64,000 nucleotides of DNA, taken from assembly GCF_003355455.1 (NCBI RefSeq), contig NZ_CP031357.1, positions 970,501 to 1,034,500 on the forward strand, in the 5' to 3' direction. This DNA comes from Erythrobacter aureus (GTDB lineage Bacteria; Pseudomonadota; Alphaproteobacteria; Sphingomonadales; Sphingomonadaceae). This document shows, one piece after another, positions 42,622-50,208 of the stretch (the stretch's first letter is position 1; the number at the start of each line of letters is the position of its first letter). The notes under the pieces are model-generated. The model did no database searches, was not told the DNA's origin, and saw only the letters and a program-made list of their open reading frames with translations. Position numbers and translations under genes: made by a program.

Positions 42622-43524
42622 TCAGCGCCTCGTGGCGCCGCGGCGATAGGCGAAGGCAGCGACACTCTTGCCCGAAGCGACATTGTAATACTGGCAGTAG
42701 AAGTCGGTGCCCTTGTCATTGTGCAGATCGGGCATGTTGAAACCGAGCATGTGTTTGCCGCGACGCTTGAGATCGTTGTCCCAGGCGCGCGAGCGGTCGG
42801 AATTGCTCCCGCTGGCAGTCGGCTCGTAGCCCAGCGAATTGCCGGTGTGCAGCATGATGTCCTTGCCGGCGATATTGCTCCAGCTGGGGAAGGCTGCGGG
42901 ATTGGCATTCTGGCCGGTGTCCATCTCGATGCACTGCATCTTCCAGCCGCCCTTCATCGACGCCCACCGATTGGCGGGCACTTCGATGTAAAGCACATCG
43001 CCCGAAGCCATCGAGGGCATGATACAGCCATTGCTGGCGCTGACCGGCTCGCGGTCGATGATGCCGCCGCGCTTCTCCTGCGAGAGGCCTTGCTGGAAGG
43101 TATAATCGCCGAACTTGCCGACAAAGGCATTGCTGATCGGCAGCCCGGCACACTTGGTCATCGAAGTGAACTTGGCCGAAGGCGTCGGGGCGCGGCCTGC
43201 ATATCCCGGACGCTTGGCCGTGCAACGACCGGTCCCGCCGGTCGCGTCGCAACCGCTGCGACTGGCGGCGCTTGCCGCTACGCCTGTGGCGATGGCTGCA
43301 TTGCGCCCGCCGGCAACGGCAGCGGCCGCACCCACGACGTTGCGGCCCTTGGTGCGGCGGGTTTCTTCGACCACCTCGACGGCAGTATTGGCATCTTCCG
43401 CCGCTTTCTCGACCTTCTTGACGGCCTTCTTGAGTTTGTCGAACGGACCCGCGCTAACGGGAGTGGTGGCGATTCCCGTGGCGGCAACGGCCAATCCTGC
43501 GGCGATGAGAATTTGATGTTTCAT
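42622..43524 (-). CDS. Secreted protein of unknown function
   Basis: A 300-residue protein with a signal peptide (cleavage after PVSA, about residue 25). A Lys/Glu-rich helical stretch and an Ala/Gly-rich segment follow, then a folded-looking C-terminal half with several Cys (SGCDATGGTGRC, TKCAGLP, NGCIMP, MQCIEMD, YCQYYN). I do not recognise the family. The even number of scattered Cys fits a disulfide-bonded periplasmic or surface protein. The ATG at 43524 follows AGGGA. It lies 98 bases downstream of the retropepsin on the same strand. Confidence 0.75.
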   Translation of the reverse strand: MKHQILIAAGLAVAATGIATTPVSAGPFDKLKKAVKKVEKAAEDANTAVEVVEETRRTKGRNVVGAAAAVAGGRNAAIATGVAASAASRSGCDATGGTGRCTAKRPGYAGRAPTPSAKFTSMTKCAGLPISNAFVGKFGDYTFQQGLSQEKRGGIIDREPVSASNGCIMPSMASGDVLYIEVPANRWASMKGGWKMQCIEMDTGQNANPAAFPSWSNIAGKDIMLHTGNSLGYEPTASGSNSDRSRAWDNDLKRRGKHMLGFNMPDLHNDKGTDFYCQYYNVASGKSVAAFAYRRGATRR

Positions 43525-43622
43525 GGTCACGATCCCTTGATTCCAAAAGGTTCGTGACGATTACGGGCGCCCTCTTTCCGCCTGAATGTCCCATCTGGTA
43601 CATAGCCCGCAAAGAACCGGGC

Positions 43623-44669
43623 TCAGCGCGAACAGGCTCGCTCATCGGTAGCCCGCATTCGCGATGCGAGTGTGGAAGTGCGCAGGCGAATCGCCGATCT
43701 GTCGCATTTCTTGAGTTGAAACCGGACTTTGCGGTCCTTGAAATCCAGCGAAACCCGGCGGAAATTCTCCATAAGATCGGTGCCGAGCAGGAGCGAGGGT
43801 TCGTCCTGGAGGCCGAAGACTTCGAAAGGCGGAATGTCGGCGAAAGCGATTGGTACGTTACGCAGGGCGACTGGCCCGAGCTTGAGTTCCTGGATCACCA
43901 TGAAATCCAGATCCAGAGCCTTTCCGGTAACGCCATAAACCGTGATCTTTTGGAGCTTGTCCTTGCGCCTGAGCTTCAAACGCTCGCGCAACGCCGTATT
44001 GCCGATGGTGATTTCGGACCCGGTATCGACCACTGCGTCGACCGATACACGGCCTGCCTTGACTTCGGTCAGGATCAGTTGGCCGCTCTGAAGGCGCCCC
44101 TTGACGATAATCACACCGCCTACCAGCGGGGCCGGGGTGAAACCGTCGTCCACGCTGATGTGCCGTTTCTCGAAATCGATGAGGAGGCGCTGTTCGACCA
44201 GGGCATCCAGGCCGATCATGCCATCGCCGCCAAGGTCCCGTTCGTCGAGCACCGGCAGTTCCAGATCGGTCGTTGCTGTCGGGCCGAGCATCAGTTCATC
44301 GACGAACACGCGGTCGACCATCTTGCTCTCCGTCACCCCGTGCAGCATCGTCGGCTCGCCAGGCGGCATTGCCAGTTTCCCGGCCAGCCTTTCGCCGACC
44401 ACCGATGTGTCGGCCCCACTGTCGACGACGAATTTGTGCGGCCCGGTGCCATTGACCATGACGTCTACCGTCATGCGGCTGCGCAACTTGCGCGCATCGA
44501 TTTCTTCGCCACTGATAGCCAGCGTTTCGTCGAACTCGGCTGCCGGAATGGCGGGTAGTGGCGTATTGGCGGGTTCCGGCAATTGCGGAGCCGGCTCCAC
44601 CTGCGCAGAGGCGGCTGTGGCAATGCACAGCAAAGCCGAAAGAGCAATCGTCTGGACACTTCTGCTCAT
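43623..44669 (-). CDS. Exported protein with two retropepsin-like aspartic protease domains
   Basis: A 348-residue protein with a signal peptide (SAQ near residue 21-23). Two aspartyl-protease half-domains follow each other: the first has Asp83 in VVDSGADTSVVG, the second Asp215 in VVDTGSEITIGN, each with a later hydrophobic-Gly segment (MIGLDAL, LLGTDLM). Retropepsins normally dimerise; here the two halves are joined, as in pepsins. A periplasmic protease role is likely, with unknown substrate. The start at 44669 (MSRSVQTIA) is chosen over a longer frame lacking a signal peptide at its N-terminus. Confidence 0.82.
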   Translation of the reverse strand: MSRSVQTIALSALLCIATAASAQVEPAPQLPEPANTPLPAIPAAEFDETLAISGEEIDARKLRSRMTVDVMVNGTGPHKFVVDSGADTSVVGERLAGKLAMPPGEPTMLHGVTESKMVDRVFVDELMLGPTATTDLELPVLDERDLGGDGMIGLDALVEQRLLIDFEKRHISVDDGFTPAPLVGGVIIVKGRLQSGQLILTEVKAGRVSVDAVVDTGSEITIGNTALRERLKLRRKDKLQKITVYGVTGKALDLDFMVIQELKLGPVALRNVPIAFADIPPFEVFGLQDEPSLLLGTDLMENFRRVSLDFKDRKVRFQLKKCDRSAIRLRTSTLASRMRATDERACSR

Positions 44670-44762
44670 TCTCGATGCAATACACGCCCATCGGGCGATG
44701 AGCGAATCATCATCGACAAGGAACAAACCCGGTCCGACCGGAGAGGCGCGCGCCAACTACGC

Positions 44763-45920
44763 CTATTCGAAGGTCTCGTCGACGAGGCGGGCAGCGAGGG
44801 CAACGCTATCCGCATCCTGCGGATTGGCGAGCACGGCCGAGGCGGGCACTTCGAGCCGATATTCGAGCCCGTCATCGGTATAGGAACGGACCGCCTGTCC
44901 GCGCAGCACCTGCGGCACGATACGGGTCAGCAGTTTGGTTCCAAAGCCGCCTTCGGCAGGCCTGCCGCCATGCGTCTCGCCGCTGCGCGACATGGATTCG
45001 CGCCAGACGAGCGTGAAAACCTGGTCCTGTTCGGCCTCGGTGATGCTCCAGGAAACGTCGACCCGTACCTCTGGCCCGGCGGGCAGGCTGTATTTCTGGG
45101 CGTTGGTCGCCAGTTCGTGGATCGCGAGCGAAATCTGCTGTGCCGCTTCGCTGACGATCTGCGTGTCCGGCCCATCGATGGCAACCTGTTCCCCATAGGT
45201 CAGCAAAAGCGGATCGAGCTGTTGGCGGATGATCGTCTCCAGGTCTCCGGACTGGTTGTCGTCGCCCCGCAACACGGTCGAGGTTGCCCTCGCCAGGGAC
45301 TGTATGCGGCCGAGCAGTGCTTCGACGAACTCTTCGGTCTGGTCGTGGCCGCGTGCGGTCTGCCTCGTAAGCGAAGTGACGACCGATAGGAGATTGCCAC
45401 TGCGGTGTACGGCTTCGCGCGTCTGCACCGCAAGCTTGGCATTGGCGGCATGAAGCTCCTCGGTTCGCGCCGCCACCAGGTCTTCCAGCTTCGCCAGCGT
45501 TTCCTCATGCGCCCGCGCTTCGGCCTGGAGTTTCCGGTTGGCTTCGGCGAGCTGGGCAGGGGAGGGCAGGGAAACCAGGATCGGAATCAGGCGGAACAGC
45601 ACTATGGCGGTGGCGGCGGAGACAAATCCGGTCGCTAGTTTTAGCAAACCGACCCAAGGATAGATCGGGTACCACAGGGTTACGATCCCCATCAGATGCG
45701 TCAGCCCGCACAGCAGGATGAAGCTGGCAAACAAGACAACCAGTCCCGAATAAGGAATGTCCTTGCGCCTGCGCAGCACCGTGAGCAGAGCCACGGGGAT
45801 TGCCGTATAGGACAGGAAGATCAGCAGATCGCTGCCAGCCCAGAGGAAAACCAGCCACGGTTGCCACAGCAGACACATGCCGTGCGGCATATATTGCCAG
45901 ATATCGACAAAGTTCTGCAT
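44763..45920 (-). CDS. Sensor histidine kinase with an ethylene-receptor-like membrane domain
   Basis: A 385-residue kinase. Three membrane helices (about residues 22-112) resemble the ethylene-binding domain of plant ETR1: Asp31, Tyr38, Ile41, Pro42, Ile68, Cys71 and His75 match ETR1 Asp25, Tyr32, Ile35, Pro36, Ile62, Cys65 and His69 with identical spacing. A coiled coil (about 122-168) leads to a HisKA_2/HWE-type dimer domain with His172 (AVHRSGNLL), then an ATPase with N-box HELATNAQKYS (Asn273) and GGFGTKLL. No receiver domain is attached and no cognate regulator is adjacent. AGGGGAG precedes the ATG at 45920. Cu(I)-ethylene sensing is inferred from the residues. Confidence 0.85.
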   Translation of the reverse strand: MQNFVDIWQYMPHGMCLLWQPWLVFLWAGSDLLIFLSYTAIPVALLTVLRRRKDIPYSGLVVLFASFILLCGLTHLMGIVTLWYPIYPWVGLLKLATGFVSAATAIVLFRLIPILVSLPSPAQLAEANRKLQAEARAHEETLAKLEDLVAARTEELHAANAKLAVQTREAVHRSGNLLSVVTSLTRQTARGHDQTEEFVEALLGRIQSLARATSTVLRGDDNQSGDLETIIRQQLDPLLLTYGEQVAIDGPDTQIVSEAAQQISLAIHELATNAQKYSLPAGPEVRVDVSWSITEAEQDQVFTLVWRESMSRSGETHGGRPAEGGFGTKLLTRIVPQVLRGQAVRSYTDDGLEYRLEVPASAVLANPQDADSVALAARLVDETFE

Positions 45921-46254
45921 GCGCGCTCCCCTTAGGAAGGGCACTCCTAGCACAGTCGGGTCAAAGCGATAGGCGCAAGGGTCTATTTTGTTGTTCTCAA
46001 GGGGAAAATACATTGTGAGCGGGCTGCCGGGAGGCTTGCGTAGAGGGCGGTGCGGGAGGAAGGAACCGGTCTCTTTGCCGCCGCCGAATAATGGGGCGAA
46101 TCGCTTGCATTCGGGCGCAAAACCGTTATGTGCGCGCCTTCCCAAGTCATCCTCGGGAACCCGTGCGGGAGGTCTGATCCGTCAGACCGCTTGACCGCTT
46201 ACCATGAGCCCCGGTTCGAGAGTGCCGTGGCGAAAGTGAGAAAGGAGGCCAGTT
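45921..46254. other. Intergenic region between the kinase gene and rplK
   Basis: 334 bases with no supported gene. It holds the kinase promoter (minus) and the rplK leader (plus). A possible sigma-70 promoter TTGCAT-N16-TATGTG occupies 46105-46132, and a hairpin GGTCTGA-TCCG-TCAGACC occupies 46171-46188 in the rplK leader. The latter could take part in autogenous control of rplK-rplA, as in other bacteria, but I see no clear L1-site copy. Confidence 0.5.
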
Positions 46255-46686
46255 ATGGCCAAGAAGATCGACGGCTATATCAAGCTGCAGGTGCCTGCCG
46301 GCACCGCCAACCCCTCGCCGCCCATAGGCCCTGCGCTGGGTCAGCGCGGCGTGAACATCATGGAATTCTGCAAGGCCTTCAATGCCGCCACCGGCGACAT
46401 GGAAAAGGGCATGCCGATTCCGACCACCATCACGGTCTATGCCGACCGTTCGTTCACCTTCGTGACCAAGACCCCGCCGGCCAGCTTCCTCATCAAGAAG
46501 GCCGCCAAGCTCAAGTCGGGCTCGAAGGAGCCGGGCAAGGTTTCGGCCGGTAGCATCAAGCGTTCGGCTCTGGCGGAAATCGCCGAGCAGAAGATGAAGG
46601 ACCTGAACGCGAACGACATCGAACAGGCCACCAAGATCATCGAAGGCAGCGCGCGTTCGATGGGCCTCGACGTGGTGGAGGGCTAA
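46255..46686 (+). CDS. rplK: 50S ribosomal protein L11
   Basis: 143 residues, starting MAKKIDGYIKLQVPAG, with NPSPPIGPALGQRGVNIMEF and FVTKTPPASFLIKKA typical of L11. It forms the GTPase-associated centre with 23S rRNA. AGGAGG precedes the ATG, and rplA follows after 4 bases. Confidence 0.98.
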   Translation: MAKKIDGYIKLQVPAGTANPSPPIGPALGQRGVNIMEFCKAFNAATGDMEKGMPIPTTITVYADRSFTFVTKTPPASFLIKKAAKLKSGSKEPGKVSAGSIKRSALAEIAEQKMKDLNANDIEQATKIIEGSARSMGLDVVEG

Positions 46687-46690
46687 GATA

Positions 46691-47383
46691 ATGGCTAAGC
46701 AGACCAAGAAGCAGCAGCTCGTCGCCAAGCTCGACAGCGAAAAGCTCTACAGTGTGGACGAAGCACTCGCCACGCTGCGCGAGCACAAGGCGAAGTTCGA
46801 CGAGACTGTCGAAGTCGCGATGAACCTCGGCGTCGACCCCCGCCACGCCGACCAGATGGTCCGCGGTATGGTTTCGCTCCCGAGCGGCACCGGCAAGGAC
46901 GTCAAGGTCGCCGTGTTCGCCAAGGGCGACAATGCCGAGAAGGCCAAGGCCGCCGGCGCCGACAAGGTGGGCGCGGAAGACCTCATGGAAGACATGCAGA
47001 ACGGTAATCTCGACTATGACCGCGTGATCGCCACGCCGGACATGATGGGCGTCGTCGGTCGTCTCGGTAAAATCCTTGGCCCCAAGGGCCTGATGCCGAA
47101 CCCGAAGCTGGGCACCGTGACCCCGAACGTGGAACAGGCCGTGAAGGACGCCAAGGGCGGCCAGGTCGAATTCCGTGTCGAAAAGCAGGGCATCATCCAC
47201 TCGGGCATCGGCAAGCTCTCGTTCAAGGACGAGGACCTCAAGGCCAACTTCAAGGCCATGACCGACGCCATCGTCAAGGCCAAGCCTTCGGGCGCCAAGG
47301 GCAAGTACGTTCGCAAGGTCACGCTGACCTCGTCGATGGGTCCGGGCCTCAAGGTCGACCTGGCTGAAGTCGAAGGCGCGTAA
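46691..47383 (+). CDS. rplA: 50S ribosomal protein L1
   Basis: 230 residues. GVDPRHADQMVRGMVSLPSGTGK and GPKGLMPNPKLGTVT are the L1 hallmarks. It forms the L1 stalk and in many bacteria represses its own operon. The gene is followed by a strong terminator; rplJ and rplL are not adjacent here. Confidence 0.98.
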   Translation: MAKQTKKQQLVAKLDSEKLYSVDEALATLREHKAKFDETVEVAMNLGVDPRHADQMVRGMVSLPSGTGKDVKVAVFAKGDNAEKAKAAGADKVGAEDLMEDMQNGNLDYDRVIATPDMMGVVGRLGKILGPKGLMPNPKLGTVTPNVEQAVKDAKGGQVEFRVEKQGIIHSGIGKLSFKDEDLKANFKAMTDAIVKAKPSGAKGKYVRKVTLTSSMGPGLKVDLAEVEGA

Positions 47384-47415
47384 GCACAGCTTCGCGGCCG
47401 TCGCCAAGACATATG

Positions 47416-47450
47416 AAAGGGCCGGTGGGTGCAGACCCGCCGGCCCTTTT
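47416..47450 (+). terminator. Terminator after rplA
   Basis: AAAGGGCCGGTGGGT pairs with ACCCGCCGGCCCTTTT around a GCAG loop, 32 bases after the rplA stop. Confidence 0.9.
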
Positions 47451-47474
47451 CCGTGAGGAGCGCGGAGCCGTTCC

Positions 47475-48398
47475 CTAGCGCAAAAGGCGCCGCAGAGTGC
47501 CCTCGACGCCGGTTTGCCGTGCAAGCCGTTTCACGGACTTCACCGTGCCATCGAAGCCGCCGAGGCTCGCAATCACGGCGCGATTGGCCCAGGTCGGGCG
47601 AAGCATCAGGAAGCTGGCGCAATCCACGCTGTCGGTTCCGAACAGCGCCTTGTGCGCGCCTTCGCCCTCGGTGAAGTCGAAATATTGGTAGCGTCCCTCG
47701 GCAAAGAGATTCTCGAGCGCTGCCATCTGCAGCACCGTGCCGGGCGACAGACCGGCATGGCCGGGATCGAAGCCGAGATAGGCATAGACCAGCGTCTCGC
47801 GCTCCACCGGAAGGTAGAGATAGGCGACCGGAGCGTTGTCGAGGAAAAGCAGAAAAGCGCGCAGACGGTCCTCTGCCGCCAGATCGCGTCTCTCCGCCTG
47901 GGCGGCTTCGCCTTCGGGCAAGCCCGCGTCGAGCAGGCGCGCCTGATAGGTTCTGCGCGATAGCGGCTGGGCCAGCGCTGTGAATGTGTCGATTTCCTCG
48001 GGTGTGCGATAGGCACGCAGATCGAGCGAACCGCCCGCCGCCTTTTCGAACTTGCGGCGTTTGCGGCGCAGCGTCGAACGGGTCTTGGCCGAGAAGCGCG
48101 AGAAGTAATCTTCGTAACTGCCCGCCATGTCGATGAAGTATCGGGCATATTGTTCGCGCGAGCCGATCAGGAAGCCCGGCATCGCTGAGCGCAGGCGAAG
48201 TTCCGCCGCCGTCGGAGCGGAAAGCACCCGCAGCCCTTCCACACTGTTCAGCGCGGGCACCGGCGGCACCCGCCCGGCGAGAATATCCTGCAGCGAAAAG
48301 GCCAGCGTGGCGACCGAGCGCTCGATCGAAAACAGCCGCCGCGATCCTACCGTGAACGGGATGCGATATTCGGTGGAAGGCGTGAGATCACCCGTCAC
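47475..48398 (-). CDS. GNAT-type (BioF2/CelD-like) acetyltransferase
   Basis: A 307-residue protein with a double-GNAT layout: an N-terminal half, a Lys/Arg-rich linker (STLRRKRRKFEKAAGG) and a C-terminal half with PVAYLYLPVERETLVYAYLGFDP followed by the acyl-CoA site region. Such proteins are often found with exopolysaccharide genes. Its ATG overlaps the end of the deacetylase gene by 4 bases, so the two likely work on the same glycan. The acceptor is unknown. Confidence 0.78.
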   Translation of the reverse strand: MTGDLTPSTEYRIPFTVGSRRLFSIERSVATLAFSLQDILAGRVPPVPALNSVEGLRVLSAPTAAELRLRSAMPGFLIGSREQYARYFIDMAGSYEDYFSRFSAKTRSTLRRKRRKFEKAAGGSLDLRAYRTPEEIDTFTALAQPLSRRTYQARLLDAGLPEGEAAQAERRDLAAEDRLRAFLLFLDNAPVAYLYLPVERETLVYAYLGFDPGHAGLSPGTVLQMAALENLFAEGRYQYFDFTEGEGAHKALFGTDSVDCASFLMLRPTWANRAVIASLGGFDGTVKSVKRLARQTGVEGTLRRLLR

Positions 48399-49363
48399 GA
48401 TGCGCCGTAGAGCATATTGGAGGCGAGCTGTTCCATAACCCGTGCCGCGGAGCGGAAGGGGCTGTGCGGCATGGCGGCCGCGCCGGTCCCGTCACCGATT
48501 TGCGGCGGGTGGCTGGTGAAGGTCGCCCCATGCGCTCCCGGCGTCGCCGCTATGCTCGCGCAGAATCTGGCAAAGCGATCGCGGAGGATCGTGTTGGCGC
48601 GCGTACGGTCGCGGCTCATCAGCTCGAAGCTGTGGCTTACGATATTGAGCATGGCGGCGCCTTCGCGCACGCAAAAGCGCAGCGCCGCAGCCAGCTCGCG
48701 GTGCGAAAGTGCGGTGATCTGCGCATGGCGCTGGCCACCATGGCTGCGGATCGATCCTACGGGGACTTCGATCGTGCCGTGGTGGCAAACGACTTGGCGG
48801 TCGTCGGCGGACAGCGAAATGCGGCATTCCGAACCAGCGATCCCCGGCACATGGCTGCTATCGTAACGGATCCCCACCTTCGCCAGCGCGCGCAGTGTCG
48901 CATCGTCCGCGCCGAAATTGCCCGCCCTGAAGGCGGTGGGGGCCGGAGCCCCGGCCCGCATTAGAAACTCGCGCGCGATTTCGATCAGTTCGACCTGCTC
49001 CGACTCCGTAAAATCGTGCATGTTGCGGCCCGTCCGACCCGGCAGGGGATTGGCATCGCCGGCAATCTCCAACCATTCGGGGTGGAGATGCAGTTGTACC
49101 TCGTGGCCGCGTTCGAGTATGGGTTCGACCACGGCGGCAATCGCTCCTGTCCCCCACACCAGCGCGGGCATCGGGTCGACGAAGAACACGCCCTTGACCC
49201 CGTTCGCGTCCATCACATCCATTTGATGCCCAGTTCCGACTTGGCCCTGTGGGGTGCAGCAGGAAATTGATCGTTCGAACACTTCCTCGCGGGCTTTCGC
49301 GCCGAGGCGCAATGTGAGGCCCGGTGAATATTCGGTGTCGATGGTTATGTAGACTGCGGTCAT
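48395..49363 (-). CDS. Polysaccharide deacetylase family protein
   Basis: A 322-residue NodB-like carbohydrate deacetylase. The early TIDTEYSPG gives the catalytic/metal Asp region, HEVQLHLHPEW carries the metal histidines, and FRAGNFGAD matches motif 3. There is no signal peptide, so it may act in the cytoplasm or on a lipid-linked sugar. It is translationally coupled to the acetyltransferase gene that follows. It starts at ATG 49363. Confidence 0.82.
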   Translation of the reverse strand: MTAVYITIDTEYSPGLTLRLGAKAREEVFERSISCCTPQGQVGTGHQMDVMDANGVKGVFFVDPMPALVWGTGAIAAVVEPILERGHEVQLHLHPEWLEIAGDANPLPGRTGRNMHDFTESEQVELIEIAREFLMRAGAPAPTAFRAGNFGADDATLRALAKVGIRYDSSHVPGIAGSECRISLSADDRQVVCHHGTIEVPVGSIRSHGGQRHAQITALSHRELAAALRFCVREGAAMLNIVSHSFELMSRDRTRANTILRDRFARFCASIAATPGAHGATFTSHPPQIGDGTGAAAMPHSPFRSAARVMEQLASNMLYGAS

Positions 49364-49415
49364 CCATGTGACCTTATCACACGGAAGTTAATTGGGTAAT
49401 GATAGACTTAGCGGT

Positions 49416-50174
49416 TCAGATGCCGCCGGGAGTGAAGTCGAAACCGGCAGTGGCAAGCCCGTCGCACAGGCTATCGACGCAGCTCTGGAGCTCTTCCTCC
49501 CGTGTCGAGCGGACGACGAAATTAGCGCCCACCCGCCCTTCGCGAAAGAAGGGATAACTGCCGATCTGACACTGCGGATGGGCCTGTTCGACCTGGCGCA
49601 GAATGTCGGCGACCTCGCTTTCGGGCGTCCAGCATCCGACCGTTTCGGACAGTAGCGGAGCGCCGCCTTCGAGTGTACCGGTCAGCGCATCGAGCATCCC
49701 GGCGGTAATATGCGGCACACCGGCCATGAGATGCAGATTGCCGAGCTTGATCCCCGGTGCACCCGACATCCGGTTGGGGATCAGTTCGGCGCCTTCGGGC
49801 ACGCGCGCCATGCGCAGGCGCGCCTCGGTCAATTCCTTGCCGATGCTGGCGTAATAGCGTTCGAGCATGGCCTTCGCCTCGGGATGGATGACCACCGGAA
49901 CACCAATCGCCTCTGCCACCGCATCCACGGTTATGTCGTCATGGGTGGGGCCGATACCGCCGGTGGTGAAGAGGTAGTCATACGCTTCGCGCAAGGCATT
50001 CACCGCTTCGACGATGCGATCCATCACATCGGGCACCACGCGCACTTCCGACAGGCGAATGCCCTGCACCTGTAGCCAACTGGCGACCTGGGCGATGTTC
50101 TTGTCGTGCGTGCGCCCCGAAAGGATCTCGTCGCCGATGACGACCAGACCCGCAGTATAGATGCGTTCATTCAT
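49416..50174 (-). CDS. CinA-like molybdopterin-binding domain protein
   Basis: 252 residues matching the N-terminal (COG1058) half of CinA: GDEILSGRTHDKN and FTTGGIGPTHDDITVDAVA are diagnostic. The C-terminal nicotinamide-nucleotide amidase half of full CinA is absent, as in many alphaproteobacteria. Members hydrolyse ADP-ribose or related pyrophosphates. The start is at MNERIYTAG (50174); the ORF runs 36 codons further without support. Confidence 0.88.
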   Translation of the reverse strand: MNERIYTAGLVVIGDEILSGRTHDKNIAQVASWLQVQGIRLSEVRVVPDVMDRIVEAVNALREAYDYLFTTGGIGPTHDDITVDAVAEAIGVPVVIHPEAKAMLERYYASIGKELTEARLRMARVPEGAELIPNRMSGAPGIKLGNLHLMAGVPHITAGMLDALTGTLEGGAPLLSETVGCWTPESEVADILRQVEQAHPQCQIGSYPFFREGRVGANFVVRSTREEELQSCVDSLCDGLATAGFDFTPGGI

Positions 50175-50208
50175 GGATGGCACGCCTAACGTGCTCGGCG
50201 CATGAATG

